A stretch of DNA of 64,000 nucleotides. Source: Corythucha ciliata. Taxonomy: Eukaryota > Arthropoda > Insecta > Hemiptera > Tingidae. Shown piece by piece: positions 10,663 to 21,540 of the stretch (positions are counted from its first letter, which is position 1; each line of letters starts with the position of its first letter). Location: assembly GCA_038030265.1 (NCBI GenBank), contig CM075941.1, positions 57,327,952 through 57,391,951 on the forward strand, given 5' to 3'. The notes under the pieces are model-generated. The model did no database searches, was not told the DNA's origin, and saw only the letters and a program-made list of their open reading frames with translations. A program made the translations under genes and the position numbers.

Positions 10663-11353
10663 TTACCAGCACCTCCTGTATGTCCTGTGCTGCCCCCTCA
10701 ATATCATCATCATCTCCACCAGCTCGCCCCCGAAACTAAGCCTACCATTTACTTCCTCTGCGAAACCGCCCCAATCCGTCTTACGAGGGTTGTAGTATGT
10801 CTCTTGTATCCTCTCCACCCCCCGGATCTCCATGATGACATACCTGTGGTCCGAGAACGATGGAGCCCCGGACACACTCCAGTTCCTGACCCTACCGGCC
10901 AGTAAGGAAATAGAGAGGGTGAGGTCGAGGGCCTCCCTCCTACTTGATGTTACAAAGGTGGGCTTATTGCCCCTGTTCAACACGGATAAATCACTAGTTG
11001 CCAGTTACTCAAATAAGGACTCACCTCTGGAGTTTGTGTTGGTGCTGCCCCATGCCAAGTGATGGGCGTTGGCATCCACACCGATAAGCAGTTGTTCACC
11101 ATTGCGCCTGCAGGCGTCGACCAGATTGATCGCCTCCCTCGGTGGCGGGCCCTCATCGCTGTCTCCAGGGAAGTACGCCGAGGTCGCAACAAGCTGCTCC
11201 CTCGTAGGTCAGCCTGACAGCTACCATGTCCCTGAAACAGAACTCGTTAACCGTCAATGCTCTCAATCCGCTTCTAACGTAGATGCATGCACGTGGAGTA
11301 TCGACAAATCTAGAATAAATTAACTCACCTCCAATGCCGCTCAATCCCGCCAC
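10663..11353 (-). pseudogene. Non-LTR apurinic-like endonuclease domain, frameshifted
   Basis: Three overlapping minus frames together read as an AP-type endonuclease. ACIYVRSGLRALTVNEFCFRD lies in 11153-11353. DANAHHLAWGSTNTNSRGES, carrying the D-x-N-A metal-binding motif, lies near 11020-11065. NRGNKPTFVTSSRREALDLT and SFSDHRYV, carrying the catalytic S-D-H, lie in 10663-10983. This domain nicks target DNA to prime reverse transcription. At least two frame changes and one stop (near 11010) inactivate it. The motif set matches arthropod R1/I-like endonucleases. Confidence 0.8.
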
Positions 11354-11777
11354 TCGTACCCTTGAGATCCAAGGTTCCTGAGTGAGGGCGACGTCGTAGC
11401 TGCCTGCTGCAAGCAGCCGGCAGAGGGTGGCGGATGCGGAATGCGAAGTACGGTTGCCCGTTATCCTTCAGCCACTCCAGAGTGTCCTTGCCGATCCCGA
11501 GTCCCAGCGTCATTCCGTTGGGGTCCGCCGCACTCGAGATCAATTGCCATCCCTCAGTCGAGAGCCCTTTATTCGGGGTCTCGAAAAGAGGGATGAGTTT
11601 CCTTGGGTCAGATTCCCCAACGAGATCTGTGGGCACCCACACGACCGCCTTGGTGACCTGAACCACTTGCCGGGCAGGTCCAACTCTCAAGTTAGCCCCG
11701 TCCCAGGGTTTCATTTCTTTGACGTGGGCCACCAGCCAGGCTTTCGCCTCGCCATCAGCGCACGTCACATATACCAC
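11325..11777 (-). pseudogene. Non-LTR ORF1, DUF4780-like domain
   Basis: A 150-aa frame with TKAVVWVPTDLVG, TPNKGLSTEGWQLISSAADP and GMTLGLGIGKDTLEWLK. The pattern K-x-x-V-W-V-P ... N-x-G-L-x-T-x-x-W ... L-x-L-G-I matches DUF4780, a domain common in ORF1-type proteins of arthropod non-LTR elements and thought to act in RNA binding. Upstream, the same ORF1 continues through 11790-12027 (with text such as RVRLSEEEGRKVLGEVLKG) after an apparent stop near 11790. This is therefore the C-terminal half of a broken ORF1. Confidence 0.7.
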
Positions 11778-12027
11778 CCCACCGCTGGCTTAGCTATTTG
11801 AGAACTTGGGGCCCTTCCCCTTAGGGCATTTAAAAACGCCCTTCAGGACCTCCCCAAGCACCTTCCTGCCCTCCTCTTCCGACAGCCTGACCCTAGGGTA
11901 CTCCCCAGGGACGATGGCCATCTTGGTTGAGGTAAGAGCCTCCTTAAAGTCTTTTTTCCCGCCAGCCGCGGGTGTCTTAGGTCGGGATCCCTGCCCTACC
12001 TAGGGCCTCTTTAGAACCCTCTTCTGT

Positions 12028-12468
12028 TCACCCGTTGAGGGCGTAGATTGAGAGGGTCCTACCCCGCTTGCGCGGTGTTTCCCCACTCAATCCAGGTTTT
12101 GGGTGCACATCACTGTGGCTTCGCCGGGCATCCGTAGACGTCCCAGGACCGACCACGTGTCCCCCAGCACCTGCCCCCGCCGAGCCGAACTTATCCCGAG
12201 GGGTTCCGGGTATGCCTTCCGCGACTGCCCTTTCCCTCGCCAGCTTCCTCCTTTGAGCTCCGGAGAGCCTCAACCGAGGAAGCTCCGCCCGAGGGGTTTG
12301 TCCCAAGGGACTGCCCCCCTTTGGACTGCCCATTTCAACGTCCCTGACGGTCGTCTCCACGGACAGTGCAGCCATACCCCCCGTGGGCACTTCCGCGCCA
12401 TTGGGGGCTCCTTCTGAGGGGAGGTTCTCTCGGCCCCCCCTCAGTCGTTGTTGAGTGTTTGAACCCAC
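12028..12468 (-). pseudogene. Non-LTR ORF1, N-terminal basic/low-complexity part
   Basis: A 146-aa frame. LPRLRLSGAQRRKLARERAV near residues 64-85 is a basic segment repeatedly seen just before DUF4780 domains in arthropod ORF1 proteins. The remainder is Gly/Ser/Pro-rich. It ends with a stop at 12028 and resumes in another frame downstream. The ATG choice is the longest in-frame one and is uncertain. The 12335-12577 minus frame overlaps it and is not called. Confidence 0.55.
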
Positions 12469-12469
12469 G

Positions 12470-12930
12470 AGCAGCTAGGGAAAGTGTGGTCCACCGCCGG
12501 CAAAGCCCCGCATGCCGGGGTAAGCCTAAATACACCAGAAGGTCGGCCGGTACCCTAGGAGTCCGTTTAAGGCGCACTTTACCCTCTGCGCCACGCAGGC
12601 CTTAGGCACGGACCGCACACCGTAGCCTTGAGGGGATAAAAGGGAAGGGGAAAAGGTTAATACGAGCGATTTAAGGACTGGGAACGCTCGAATAGCTGGA
12701 GAGGTTCTGGTAGGCCACATCATCTTTCGTCCCGGTCTCAGGACACCTCCTCACCCTTGATTGGTCCACGGGTCCGTATTTTATTCCGGACCACACCCCT
12801 CAGCCTGGGCGGATCGCACCGTCCATGCTGAGGGATCCCTCATCCGCCACCCGAGGGACGCGCCCGATAGGGGATCAAGACCCCGTGAGGAAGTCAATCC
12901 CTCACCCGGAACCAGTCCGACACGGGAATA
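12470..12930 (-). other. GC-rich 5' region of the non-LTR element
   Basis: GC-rich sequence without a convincing frame, including a partly palindromic GGGATCCCTCATCCGCCACC region near 12831. It is taken as the 5' untranslated region because the composition change is at about 12930 and the ORF1 frame starts inside it. Confidence 0.45.
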
Positions 12931-13745
12931 AATACGTTGGTTCACGGTAAAAATTGAGAAAATAGGTTAACTTGAAGCTAATATCGACAAAAATCGCTCT
13001 TCACGGATAAAATTAATTATTTTCAGCCTCCCCACTCCCTCGAATTCACAGTTGTGACTTTGGTGGTGCGGTGAGGAGGGGAGAAATCCATTAAAAGTAC
13101 GTAGATAGGGTCATCTAAGGTCAATTAAAACTGGCAAATTCTCTTAAATAAATACCCTAAACTGCCATTTTGGCAGGAATTAAGAGCCAAAACTCGCCAT
13201 TGTGTGGATATCAATCGGCCTGCGGACCTTTCAGTTTCTCGCGTCTACTCGTTAGACTGCGGCTAAAATTAGGAAAACCCTAAATTTAGGGTTAAATTAA
13301 AAAAAAAAGTACCAGTTTGCTGCTAAAAATTTAGGAAATAAAAGACAATTTGTGGCAAAAATGGTGAATGAGCGCTAACTTGCGGCTTAAACAGCGGATA
13401 AGCGCTAATTTTCAGCTCGAATTGAGAAAAAGAGCTAATTCACTGCCAAAACGTAATGAACGCGCGCTCTCTATCTTTCAAAAACGCCAATTCGTGGCTA
13501 AAATTGAAAAAAATCGCTCATTCACATGATGAAAACAGTACTTTGTGGCTGAAATTTTAAAAAACGTTGCGTGAGGACAAACTTGAGAAAAGCACTGATT
13601 CGCGAGTAAAATTTATAATAAAAAACACTCATTCGTGGCTAAAATAGAGAAACTCCTCAATTTTACGGCTTGAACTGATCATAAGTGCTAATCGGCGGAT
13701 AGGGAGTAGAAATAATGACAATTCGTCGCTGAAAAAGCCATAGTT
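12930..13745 (+). repeat. Minisatellite block, family B
   Basis: Degenerate ~30-bp units of the form GCTAATTCGCGGCTAAAATT plus GAGAAAAAGC. Unit identity is low but the spacing is regular. Directly followed by the shared end module at 13745-13870. No gene. Confidence 0.6.
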
Positions 13746-13870
13746 TAACGCTATTACGTAAAAATTATATTTATTGTTTATTCTAGTGACCAAGGGGCCT
13801 CTTATGAGTTAACCGCCCCAGGCCCCGATGGGCGCCGGTCCCCCCCACCGCTCCCAAGAGCGTAGCCAAG
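13745..13870 (+). repeat. Family B end module, copy 1
   Basis: Starts with TTTAACGCTATTACGTAAAA, runs through TTTATTCTAGTGACCAAGGG and ends in GGGGCCTCTTATGAG...CCGCCCCAGGCCCCGATGGG. The same arrangement occurs at 19137-19232, 26325-26422, 26790-26853, 28312-28419 and, more divergent, 31690-31763, in each case at the plus-strand 3' side of family B units. It is followed by a C-rich tract and TAGCCAAGAGTGGGC. Confidence 0.55.
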
Positions 13871-16240
13871 AGTGGGCATTGGTGGGGCAGTGGAAACCGT
13901 CAATTTGCCCCGTTAGACTGCGGCTGACAAAAAAGTGTGAGTGGCATAGAAGCCACTTAAAAGTTCCACAACTTTTTCGAGGCTTTTTAAAATAAGGCTG
14001 TTAGTCCTTGAGGACAAGAAACTTTCGATTTAGACCCTTGACTGCATCGTGAATGACTAAATAAATATACCTAAACTTTAATATTAATGCAAGTAATAGA
14101 AGTGATTGCCTTTGAAAGGAAGTTTTCAAAAGGCTGACGCACTGTAAAACGCTCGGAAAAAGCGATTTCTCAAAGTCACAGAGATGAATTAAAATAAACA
14201 TTCCGCCGTTTATTTGTACCATTCCGTTCGCGAGGGATCCTATTAAGATCGAAAAAAGAAAAAAAACTTTATCGTCAGTGGTAGATTGGCACTTGATGAA
14301 TCAAAATACATTTGAGGGAATAACTCACGAAGCAGATTGGCCTGACAAAATCTCACACTTCTCCCGTCTTTCAAGGACAGTATAAACGTGATAGAGGGGG
14401 GGGGGGTGAAGAGTTCGATTGTTACCCAGAGATAGCCCAGAAAGGAGGGACTTCTGGTAACGAGGTAATGGATTTTCACCCTTGAGTTGGGAGGGGGATG
14501 GGTAGAAAAAAGCTGATTGAGGGGGCAACTATTTGTCACCCGTTCGATTCTAGAATACCAACACAGAAAAACGAAGCAGAAAGGTGGTGGTGGTGGGGGT
14601 AAATTCCAACATCATCTTCTATGGTCGTTCTAAAATAAATGATACCGCTGATTCCGTGTGAGAAGAAGCAAATGATCTCGGTGAATTCCCATGAAAAGCG
14701 ATTTTGATTGGACGTGATTACTTTATGCGCATTCAACGATCTGTGTACTGTTCTTTTTAACAAATAAAGAAAGGAATCATCAATAACGCTATGCTTGTTC
14801 CTTTTGGCATGAACACTTTTGATGCTCCGTTAGTCCGCTTATCACGATTATATTACTTTCCCAAAATATAATTTTTGGCCTAGTCTCTTCAAAGAGCTTT
14901 GAATTCATTTGGTGCATTCATTTGATTGGATTCCACGCTTTTACTGCCATTGTCTTGCATTTTCTAACGCTCGAACTTCAAAGGGCTTAATACCTACAGG
15001 AAAATTATTCAGTTGAATCTCACCGATGATCCTAAATTGTACATTGCATTATTAATGAAAATCGCGTGACACCATTTTTATTCGATTATTCAGATAGAAA
15101 GGTATAGGACAATGATAATGTATACATTATTACTGTCTACTTGTACACGCTGTTGTATTAGCCCATTTTTTTGAAGTTTTGATTTAAAAGGACTAAGGAC
15201 GGTGAAAAATCGAGCTTTTAGGGGCGTTTAAGTGAGCGAGTGGAAAGTAAAGTGAGAGTCACTTTTCAAGGGGGCTTTTAATGGCGAATTTCAACGGCGA
15301 AGGATCGAAGGAGAAAAGCTCATTTTTATCCGTCAGGACGAGTGAGGCAAAAGATTTATAATTTTGAACAAGTAGCTCGTTAGGCTTCGAGAGTGAGGTG
15401 CTCTGAGGGCCTTTTTCTATAATTACAAATTTATGTTGCCGAGCCGGGTAAGCGAACTTTTTATATCGTAATTAAGGAATTTTAAGAGAAGCAAAGGAGT
15501 AGGGAGTCGGACAATGTTGGACCTATACCAAAAATAACGTTTCAGCGTCTCCAACTCTTTAACTATTGTTCCCGAAGTTCGAAAAACTTGATTAATTAGG
15601 TTTCAAGTTGTAAAATCAGACCCAAAGTTCAAACACCTTCAATCGGTGAGGGGGGAGGGGACCAATCCTCTAACCCCACCCCCACAAAAAGCAACCTACC
15701 GTCCCATCCTTCTTTCTCTTAGCCCGCAGACAACTTTAAAAGTGTAACGAGAGTGACTTACTAAAAGTGGTTCGGCTAGAAGGACTTAAAAGCCTTAAAA
15801 ACCTGACCCCACTCCACCCGCTCAACACTATCGAGTAAATACCATTTCAGATTCTATCCTTCTCTTCTTCGAATCTCTGCCTCCCCCCCTCCGACAGGGC
15901 TTTGCCTGCTAGGAAAAAAAACAAAAAAAAACCAACAAAATGAAGTTCCAACAGTTATTCATTCTGGTCAATCGATTCACGTCTGGAGCCCCCTTGTCTT
16001 GGTAGTTTGAACACCAACCTCCACTTAATAAAAGTGTTTTTTTTATACTTTTTCTTTATACGCGAGCTTCATTTCCGATAACATTATTATTCACCACGCC
16101 CTTTGAAAGCTCATTTTCCGCTTTAGGCTCGCAAAAAAAAAGGGAACGGTAAGAAAAAAAAATGCAAATTACACGAATAAAGTTTGATTAATTTTTTTAA
16201 AAAATGTAATTTTGAAGAATTGCCAACGAACCTGAACACC
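13870..16240. other. No recognised gene; low-complexity tracts
   Basis: A G run (14395-14406) and a TGG microsatellite (14585-14600) lie in otherwise unremarkable AT-rich DNA. The minus ORFs at 14001-14763 have no recognisable domains and depend on low-complexity tracts. From 14770 to 16240 I see nothing supportable. Confidence 0.4.
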
Positions 16241-16504
16241 AGAAGGTGCGTACTACCCCCACCACCACTATTATTGACATTTGTGGCAGGTTTTTTGAGT
16301 GCTCAGGATATCTAAAAAAAAAAAACAAAAAAAAAACACCGGGAACACCCACCCGACACTGCTTTGAAGCCCACGAGAAAGAACCCGCTGAGCTATCAAT
16401 TTTCGATAACTTTGGACTGAAGTGCTTCGTTGTATGAGCCGTCTCGGATATCGGGTGGGGGGGAGGGGCGTGAATTATTGGCCAAGATCATCAAAAATAG
16501 GCTC

Positions 16505-16596
16505 CGAAAAAGTGAAAAAAAGGTCCAAACCACAACCACAATTGAGCAGGTTCAATCCACAGCAAAGTACCAAACCACAAAAGCTCTGACCACAAT
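16505..16596 (+). repeat. Short CCACAA-rich repeat (family F relative)
   Basis: Contains ACCACAACCACAATTGAGCA, ACCAAACCACAAAAGCTCTG and ACCACAATCAG, i.e. loose copies of the CCAACCACAGTAAAG-type unit that forms a long array at 54120-54560. It lies directly beside the AT-rich element at 16597. Confidence 0.4.
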
Positions 16597-16745
16597 CAGG
16601 GGTGGGCAAGATACGTATTTTGTAATTGTATTTAAATACATTTTTGAAAGTATTTTGGGCTTTGTATTTGAAATACATTTTCAAAAGTATATTGTATTTC
16701 ACACTCAACGAAAATACAAATAAAAATACAATTACTTTTAATTCC
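16597..16745. mobile_element. AT-rich MITE-like element, left end present
   Basis: Begins AGGGGTGGGCAAGATACG and continues as a near-palindromic run of GTATTT/AAATAC words. A close relative at 19440-19590 shares TTTTTGAAAGTATTTT and GCTTTGTATTT in the same orientation and ends GTATTTTGGCCACCCCCA, i.e. the mirror of this beginning. G-rich ends with TGGGCAA / TTGGCCA cores are typical of hAT-like non-autonomous elements. The family assignment is inference. Confidence 0.5.
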
Positions 16746-17130
16746 AACGTTCTTTAGTTTCCAGTATAACCTAACTTAGTGACACCATATTTGGCACAAA
16801 ACCCCGGTGTAATAACAGCCTTCGATTGACGTTTTCATTTTTCGAAAAACTGAAGAGGGAAGGTAGTCATGGTGGGAGGTGGAAGTTCCGAATTCCTTGT
16901 TAGCACAACTGCCGCAAAAATTATGCTAGAAGATGGAAACTTTGCACAAAAATGGATCATACAGAGCCCTAGCCTACAAGTACACATTGCTGTACAAGTA
17001 AACAAAACTCGTGTGGCAATTATTGCGAAAAACAACGCTAATTCGAGTTTAAACTGGACCAAAATGGCAAATTCACAACTCAAATGGCGAAAATCACATA
17101 TTAATAAAAAAAGAAAAAAAGAGAATAGAT
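16745..17130. other. Unique sequence between repeats
   Basis: The overlapping plus and minus ORFs at 16835-17132 are mirror frames with no recognised motif. I do not call a gene. Confidence 0.35.
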
Positions 17131-19137
17131 AATGTGCTAATTCGCTGCAAAATTATCAGAAAACGCTATTTCACAGCTGAAATGAAGAAAAATCAATAAT
17201 TCGCGGCTGAAATTGAGAAAACGAAAATATGTATAGCTTCTGGAAGAACCGAGGCTCAAACTGAGAAACAGCGCTAATCCGTAGAAAAAAATTGCTCACG
17301 CGGGCTAAAACCTAAAAAAAACTACTCGGCTAGAATTGACAAAAATAATAATTAGCGGGGCCAACTTTAAGAAAAACACTAATTTTAAACTCAAACTGAG
17401 AAAAAAGTGCTAATTGGCTGCTAAAAAGTGGCTAAACTGCAGCTGAAAATGGGGAAAACGCCAAATCGTGGCTAAAATGGAGGAAAATCGCCAAACAAAC
17501 GAAAGAATCCCTACTGCACTGCTAAAATTGATTAAAAGCGCTAACCCGTAGCCAAAATTGGTTAAAGTTGTAGTGTGCCAACAGCTAACAAACCTCAATT
17601 TTTATTTTTAAAAATAACAAATATTGTGTTAAAAAAACAACATTAGTCAGTTTGATCGCGAGTTCGTATTTTCCAATTTTTCATTGTCGTTATAAAAAAG
17701 ATCTCTAATTTTTCGTTGGCCGTTATTTTGTATACCGAAGAGAGCGCGACCCACAAAGTCACTAAACCTTGAAAAATTGACAAAACGCAAATGCGTAGCT
17801 TCTGTTCGAGGCTAAAACTAAACAATAAACGCTAATCCATAGCAAAAATTGAAGGAAAAATGCCAACGTGGGACTGAAGTGTAAAAAAAAACCAGCTAAT
17901 ATTGAAAAATTCACTATAATTAGCCTGTCATAAATAAATAAAAACTCTCGTTATCAGCTCAAATTGGGAAAAAGTGTTATTCCCGGCTAAAATTTGAGGA
18001 AATCACGAATTCGTGGCTGAAAAATTAAGGTAATTCGCGAATTCACAGATTATAGAAACGCTTCAAAGCAGCTAAAGTTGAAAAAAACGCGAATTTACGG
18101 CTAAAATTGAGGAAAATAATCGCGGATAAAGTGTGTTGGAATTTCTAATTCCGCCTTCTGACAACAACTTTGTGGCTGAAATTGAGGTAAACGGCAAATT
18201 CATGGTTATAAGTATAAGAAAAAACACTGATTTACGGCTAGAACTGAGATGAAGGCCTGTTCTACATATAATAAAATTAAAAAAATTACTAATGCGGTGC
18301 CAATTTGCGGCTAATATAGAGAAAATCTGTAATTATTCTGGCTAGAATAAAGAGAAAAGTTAATTTTCAGCCTAAATTGAAACAAAATGTGCTAATTCAC
18401 TGTCAAAAATGGAAGAATTGCCGATTTGCAGTGCGAAATGAACAAAATTCGCCAATACACGGGCTAGAAATAGCTACTGCACTGCTAAAATTACGAAAAA
18501 GCGCTTATTTACGGCTAAAATTAAGACGAATTTAAATTTGCGTCAAAAATTGGAAATACGTTAATTCGCGGATTCCTCGGGAGACTTTGAGGCTAAATTG
18601 AGAAAAAGCGCTAATTTATGGCTATAGTGAAAAACTCGCAAATTCGCGGCTAAAACTGAGACGAAATCGCTATTCCGCAGTGTATGGTTACGGTAAACAA
18701 AAAATGCTAATTTGTGGTAAACATTTCGAGAATTTTACGGCTGATATTGAGTCATTTTCAGCTCATACTGAGTAAACCGCTAGAAAAAATCGCTAATTTG
18801 CAGCTAACATTGTGGAAAACGCCAACTCGAGGAAAGTGAAAGAAAAATCGCTGATTCACAGGATACAATATCTACTTTGCTGCTAAAGTTGGGGGAAAGC
18901 GCATATTTATGTCTTTATGGTAGGGGGGGGGGATTACCCCGCTAATCAGTTGCTAATTTGCGGCGAAAAGCGCTAATTTGCTGTTAAAGTTGACAAAAAG
19001 CACTTATTCGCGGCTAAAATGGAGAAATTCGCAGTTTAAACTTGGCATAAGCGCTGTTTAGCGGATAGACTTTGGAAATAGCGGTTATTTGCTAACAATA
19101 TATGGAAAAGGCCATGGCTAAAATTAGGAAAATGCCT
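17130..19137 (+). repeat. Large minisatellite block, family B
   Basis: About 2 kb of degenerate ~30-bp units (AATTCGCGGCTAAAATT, AATTGAGAAAAA, GCGCTAATT). Orientation is constant along nearly the whole block. An interruption at about 17590-17770 looks unique. It ends at the shared module at 19137. Confidence 0.65.
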
Positions 19138-19240
19138 TAGAGGTTACCAATAGAGGTTATATGTATAGTTAGAGACTTTTAGGGGCCTCTTGAAGATTTC
19201 CGCCTCGGGCCCCGATATAGGTCCTTCAGTGACCTCACCT
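19137..19240 (+). repeat. Family B end module, copy 2
   Basis: AGGTTATATGTATAGTTAGAG followed by GGGGCCTCTTGAAGATTTCC and CGCCTCGGGCCCCGATATAG, matching the other end modules in order and spacing. After it, 19240-19440 has no recognised feature. Confidence 0.5.
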
Positions 19241-19439
19241 CCTTTTCAGCTCACGATCCACCAGTGCTCGCCGGTTCGGTACTAAATACTTCGTGACAAC
19301 TTGCCTACTTTTCTTTGCGCATCGCGGCGCAGCGCCATTTCGCGCTGCTACATTTTGTCAACTTGTCTATTGAAGGACCTGGTATTTTTGAATTATTAAT
19401 TTTTCGTGTTTTTCGCACTATCTGCCGTCGAAATCGAAT

Positions 19440-19590
19440 TTTTGAAAAGTATTTTAAATTGTATTTGTAATTTATTCAAAATACAATTCAAAAAGTATTT
19501 GTATTTCAGTATTTAAAATACGTTTTTGAAAGTATTTTATGCTTTGTATTTAAAATACATTTTCAAAGTATTTTGGCCACCCCCACAATA
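19440..19590. mobile_element. AT-rich MITE-like element, right end present
   Basis: Direct relative of the element at 16597-16745. Ends AAAGTATTTTGGCCACCCCC, the inverse of that element's start. Each copy has only one clear terminus, so the pair could be one element split by the 2.7-kb family B block, or two truncated copies. Confidence 0.5.
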
Positions 19591-19607
19591 ATGCTCCAAG
19601 GTGACTA

Positions 19608-19751
19608 ATAGCGTTTCCCATTTGCACAAAATTCTGCATTTGGGCAGTTCATTTCCACCCGTCTTCACTGAATTAAATCATATGTTAGTGGAGAAGACGG
19701 GTGGAAATGAATAGCCCCGTTGCAGACTTTTGTGCAAGTGGGGAACGCTAT
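19608..19751. mobile_element. Hairpin MITE
   Basis: Inverted arms ~60 bp long: 19608-19668 and 19692-19751. Both contain TTCATTTCCACCCGTCTTC close to the loop and TTGCACAAAA further out, ending at AGCGTT(T/C)CCC. The loop is about 25 bp. No coding capacity. Confidence 0.65.
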
Positions 19752-20018
19752 AAACTTTACTATAGGTGCCGCAGATTTCCCCTCTGCCAATCGGGTGGGA
19801 GGGGTGGAGACTGACGTCACCAGCAGTCCTTTGCTCCCGATTGCTCACCCTAGAGCAGCAGAGCAAGTTAATTTTGAAATTGAAGTTTGTGATTTCTCAA
19901 AAATCACAACCCAATAACAATTAATAATGTACTGGGTCCAGCACAAAGGCAGATGGGACTGCTCGTGACGTAGGTGAAGGACAGTAATGGCCGAAGATCT
20001 GCGGCACCTATAGAAAGT
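19750..20018. mobile_element. MITE-like inverted-repeat element
   Basis: The segment TAGGTGCCGCAGAT with flanking AAACTTTA (19751-19776) is inverted at 19991-20017 (ATCTGCGGCACCTATAGAAAG). A second internal pair is ACTGACGTCACCAGCAGTCC versus GGGACTGCTCGTGACGTAGG. Total ~270 bp. It abuts the hairpin at 19608-19751. Target duplication not resolved. Confidence 0.55.
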
Positions 20019-20046
20019 TTAGTCACCTTGATAATGCTCCAACCAC

Positions 20047-20079
20047 TGTTGGTGTGGTGCTATGTAACAAAAAAGACTA
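20047..20079 (+). repeat. Possible left piece of a gypsy LTR interrupted by the MULE
   Basis: Begins TGTTGGTGTGGTGC and runs to the MULE target duplication. The other side of the MULE (23590-23696) ends ...AAAAACA just before TGGTGTCAGAGTG, which resembles a gypsy primer-binding site. Joined conceptually, the two flanks would be an LTR of roughly 140 bp with TG...CA ends. This is an inference from flank context only. Confidence 0.35.
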
Positions 20080-20860
20080 ACTCGACCTTAGCACCAGTAC
20101 CGGGCTCAGTGTGTCTCACCTCGCTAGGTGCTCTCCATCGTTATCAACTTGCTTCTCTTGGGAACCACGAATAGGGATCCATTCTGCAACCCCAGATTCG
20201 GCCGGAGGTGCAATTTTTTGTTAATAAATTAGGAATACCAAGTTTAAAATAAACTGAATGCAAAAAGTATCTAGGTATAATTTGGTTAAAATACGACGAG
20301 TACAAAAATAGTGATAGGTACTATGAAACAGTGCAAAAATAATGTTACTATGACACAATGTTAAAATCACAAATTTTACTATATTTAAGACTTAGCATCA
20401 GACTTGGTAGGTATTACACGTAGCATCACAGGTTCATTTCCTTAAACAACAAATTGGTATAAAATGTTTTATACGAGTTTCAATCGCACCGGTAGCACCA
20501 GTGTTGAGCATTATTTATCGCATTTCGATTTTATGAAGTTAGTTGAGGGCAAAATGACTATTTTGGGCAAATATTTTATCTAAATATCACAGTAATCAAT
20601 GTAATACTAATGGCAAAAAAAATCAATTAATTACAAAAGAAAATGCACAATCTGCATACTCTTTCATGGGATGAGTCGTCCAGAGAAATTAGGCGGCCTC
20701 TTTTTTAATTACGATAGCTATAAATTTGGGAGTAGGTGTAGCTGGCATAGCAAAATTCCATTCCTAGTCAAGAGAAATCGATACCTAGTTAGAGCTATAG
20801 AATTTAAAACGACTCAAGTGAGATTTGGTGGAAATTCAATGAACCGAATGGTTCTGGTAA

Positions 20861-21328
20861 CTAACTAATTAGTTGTTCGCTGGGTTCCTGGTCATGCAGC
20901 GAAGCTTCGATAGAAATTTCTTGCATGCGTTCGCGGGTGGGTTTCTTCAAACGATTTCCTGATTTTATTTTCTTACGAACAAATTTTCGCTGAGGATCAA
21001 TTTTTTTGTTCACGTTCAACTTTTCGCGGCTCTTGAATACAGAAGAATGAGAGCTGGTGCGAGCAGCATTTATTACGGGAATAGCACTTTTGAGTATTTT
21101 CCGAAAGGTGAGTATCTCTTCGTCACTCTGGATGTAGTTTATTATAGAATAGAAGGTCTCTTCGACTGACTTCCTAATGTTGTCGCTCAGCTTCTGTGGC
21201 AAAACACTTCCTGTCGAACGAAGACTGTCGATAAGAGCTCTAGTCTCGGGGTTTTCACCTTCTTCGTCGATGAGAAGGACCTGAAGAATGCAGAATCGAA
21301 TGGATGACATTAGAAGAATCTCCATCAA
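20861..21328 (-). CDS. MULE transposase C-terminal exon (tentative)
   Basis: A 155-aa frame inside the MULE, downstream of the main transposase frame. It is Lys/Arg-rich towards the end (RKFVRKKIKSGNRLKKPTRE), consistent with the basic tails that follow the SWIM finger in this family. It most likely joins the main frame through an intron. A donor-like GACCAG/GTATTT at ~21416 and acceptor-like TTGCATATAG at ~21344 are visible on the minus strand. The upstream linker frame contains ETEGQAASPNNDFNSQDQ. The ATG is not likely to be a true start. The exon structure is inference. Confidence 0.5.
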   Translation of the reverse strand: MMEILLMSSIRFCILQVLLIDEEGENPETRALIDSLRSTGSVLPQKLSDNIRKSVEETFYSIINYIQSDEEILTFRKILKSAIPVINAARTSSHSSVFKSREKLNVNKKIDPQRKFVRKKIKSGNRLKKPTRERMQEISIEASLHDQEPSEQLIS

Positions 21329-21540
21329 GTAACGACTCTATATGCAATAATTCAAATAAAAAAACTTATTCTAATGGTTAGCCTATCATCAGTAACAATG
21401 TATGGCAGAAAAATACCTGGTCCTGAGAGTTGAAGTCGTTGTTGGGACTGGCAGCCTGACCCTCAGTTTCTTCAATCACATTTTTTACGAGACTTGGAGG
21501 TTGATTCCTTCATTCATCTGAGGTTGTTTTTTTTTTTAAA

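Larger units (their letters stand above)
8975..12930 (-). mobile_element. Non-LTR retrotransposon (DUF4780-ORF1, jockey/R1/I-like), internally deleted
   Basis: A GC-rich block in AT-rich surroundings, read on the minus strand as 5' region, ORF1, endonuclease, RT, RNase H and 3' end. Its modules are annotated separately. The order ORF1-EN-RT-RNH is that of non-LTR elements of the I/R1/jockey groups. It is dead: several frameshifts, stop codons and a deletion removing the RT palm. The left boundary is near 8975, where GC content collapses; I see no clear poly-A tail. The right boundary, about 12930, is set by composition, and no target-site duplication was identified. Confidence 0.85.

Noticed and set aside
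10088..12605. Plus-strand ORFs of 62-147 codons over the non-LTR element
   Set aside because: They are antisense shadows of GC-rich minus-strand coding sequence; recognised domains are all on the minus strand.
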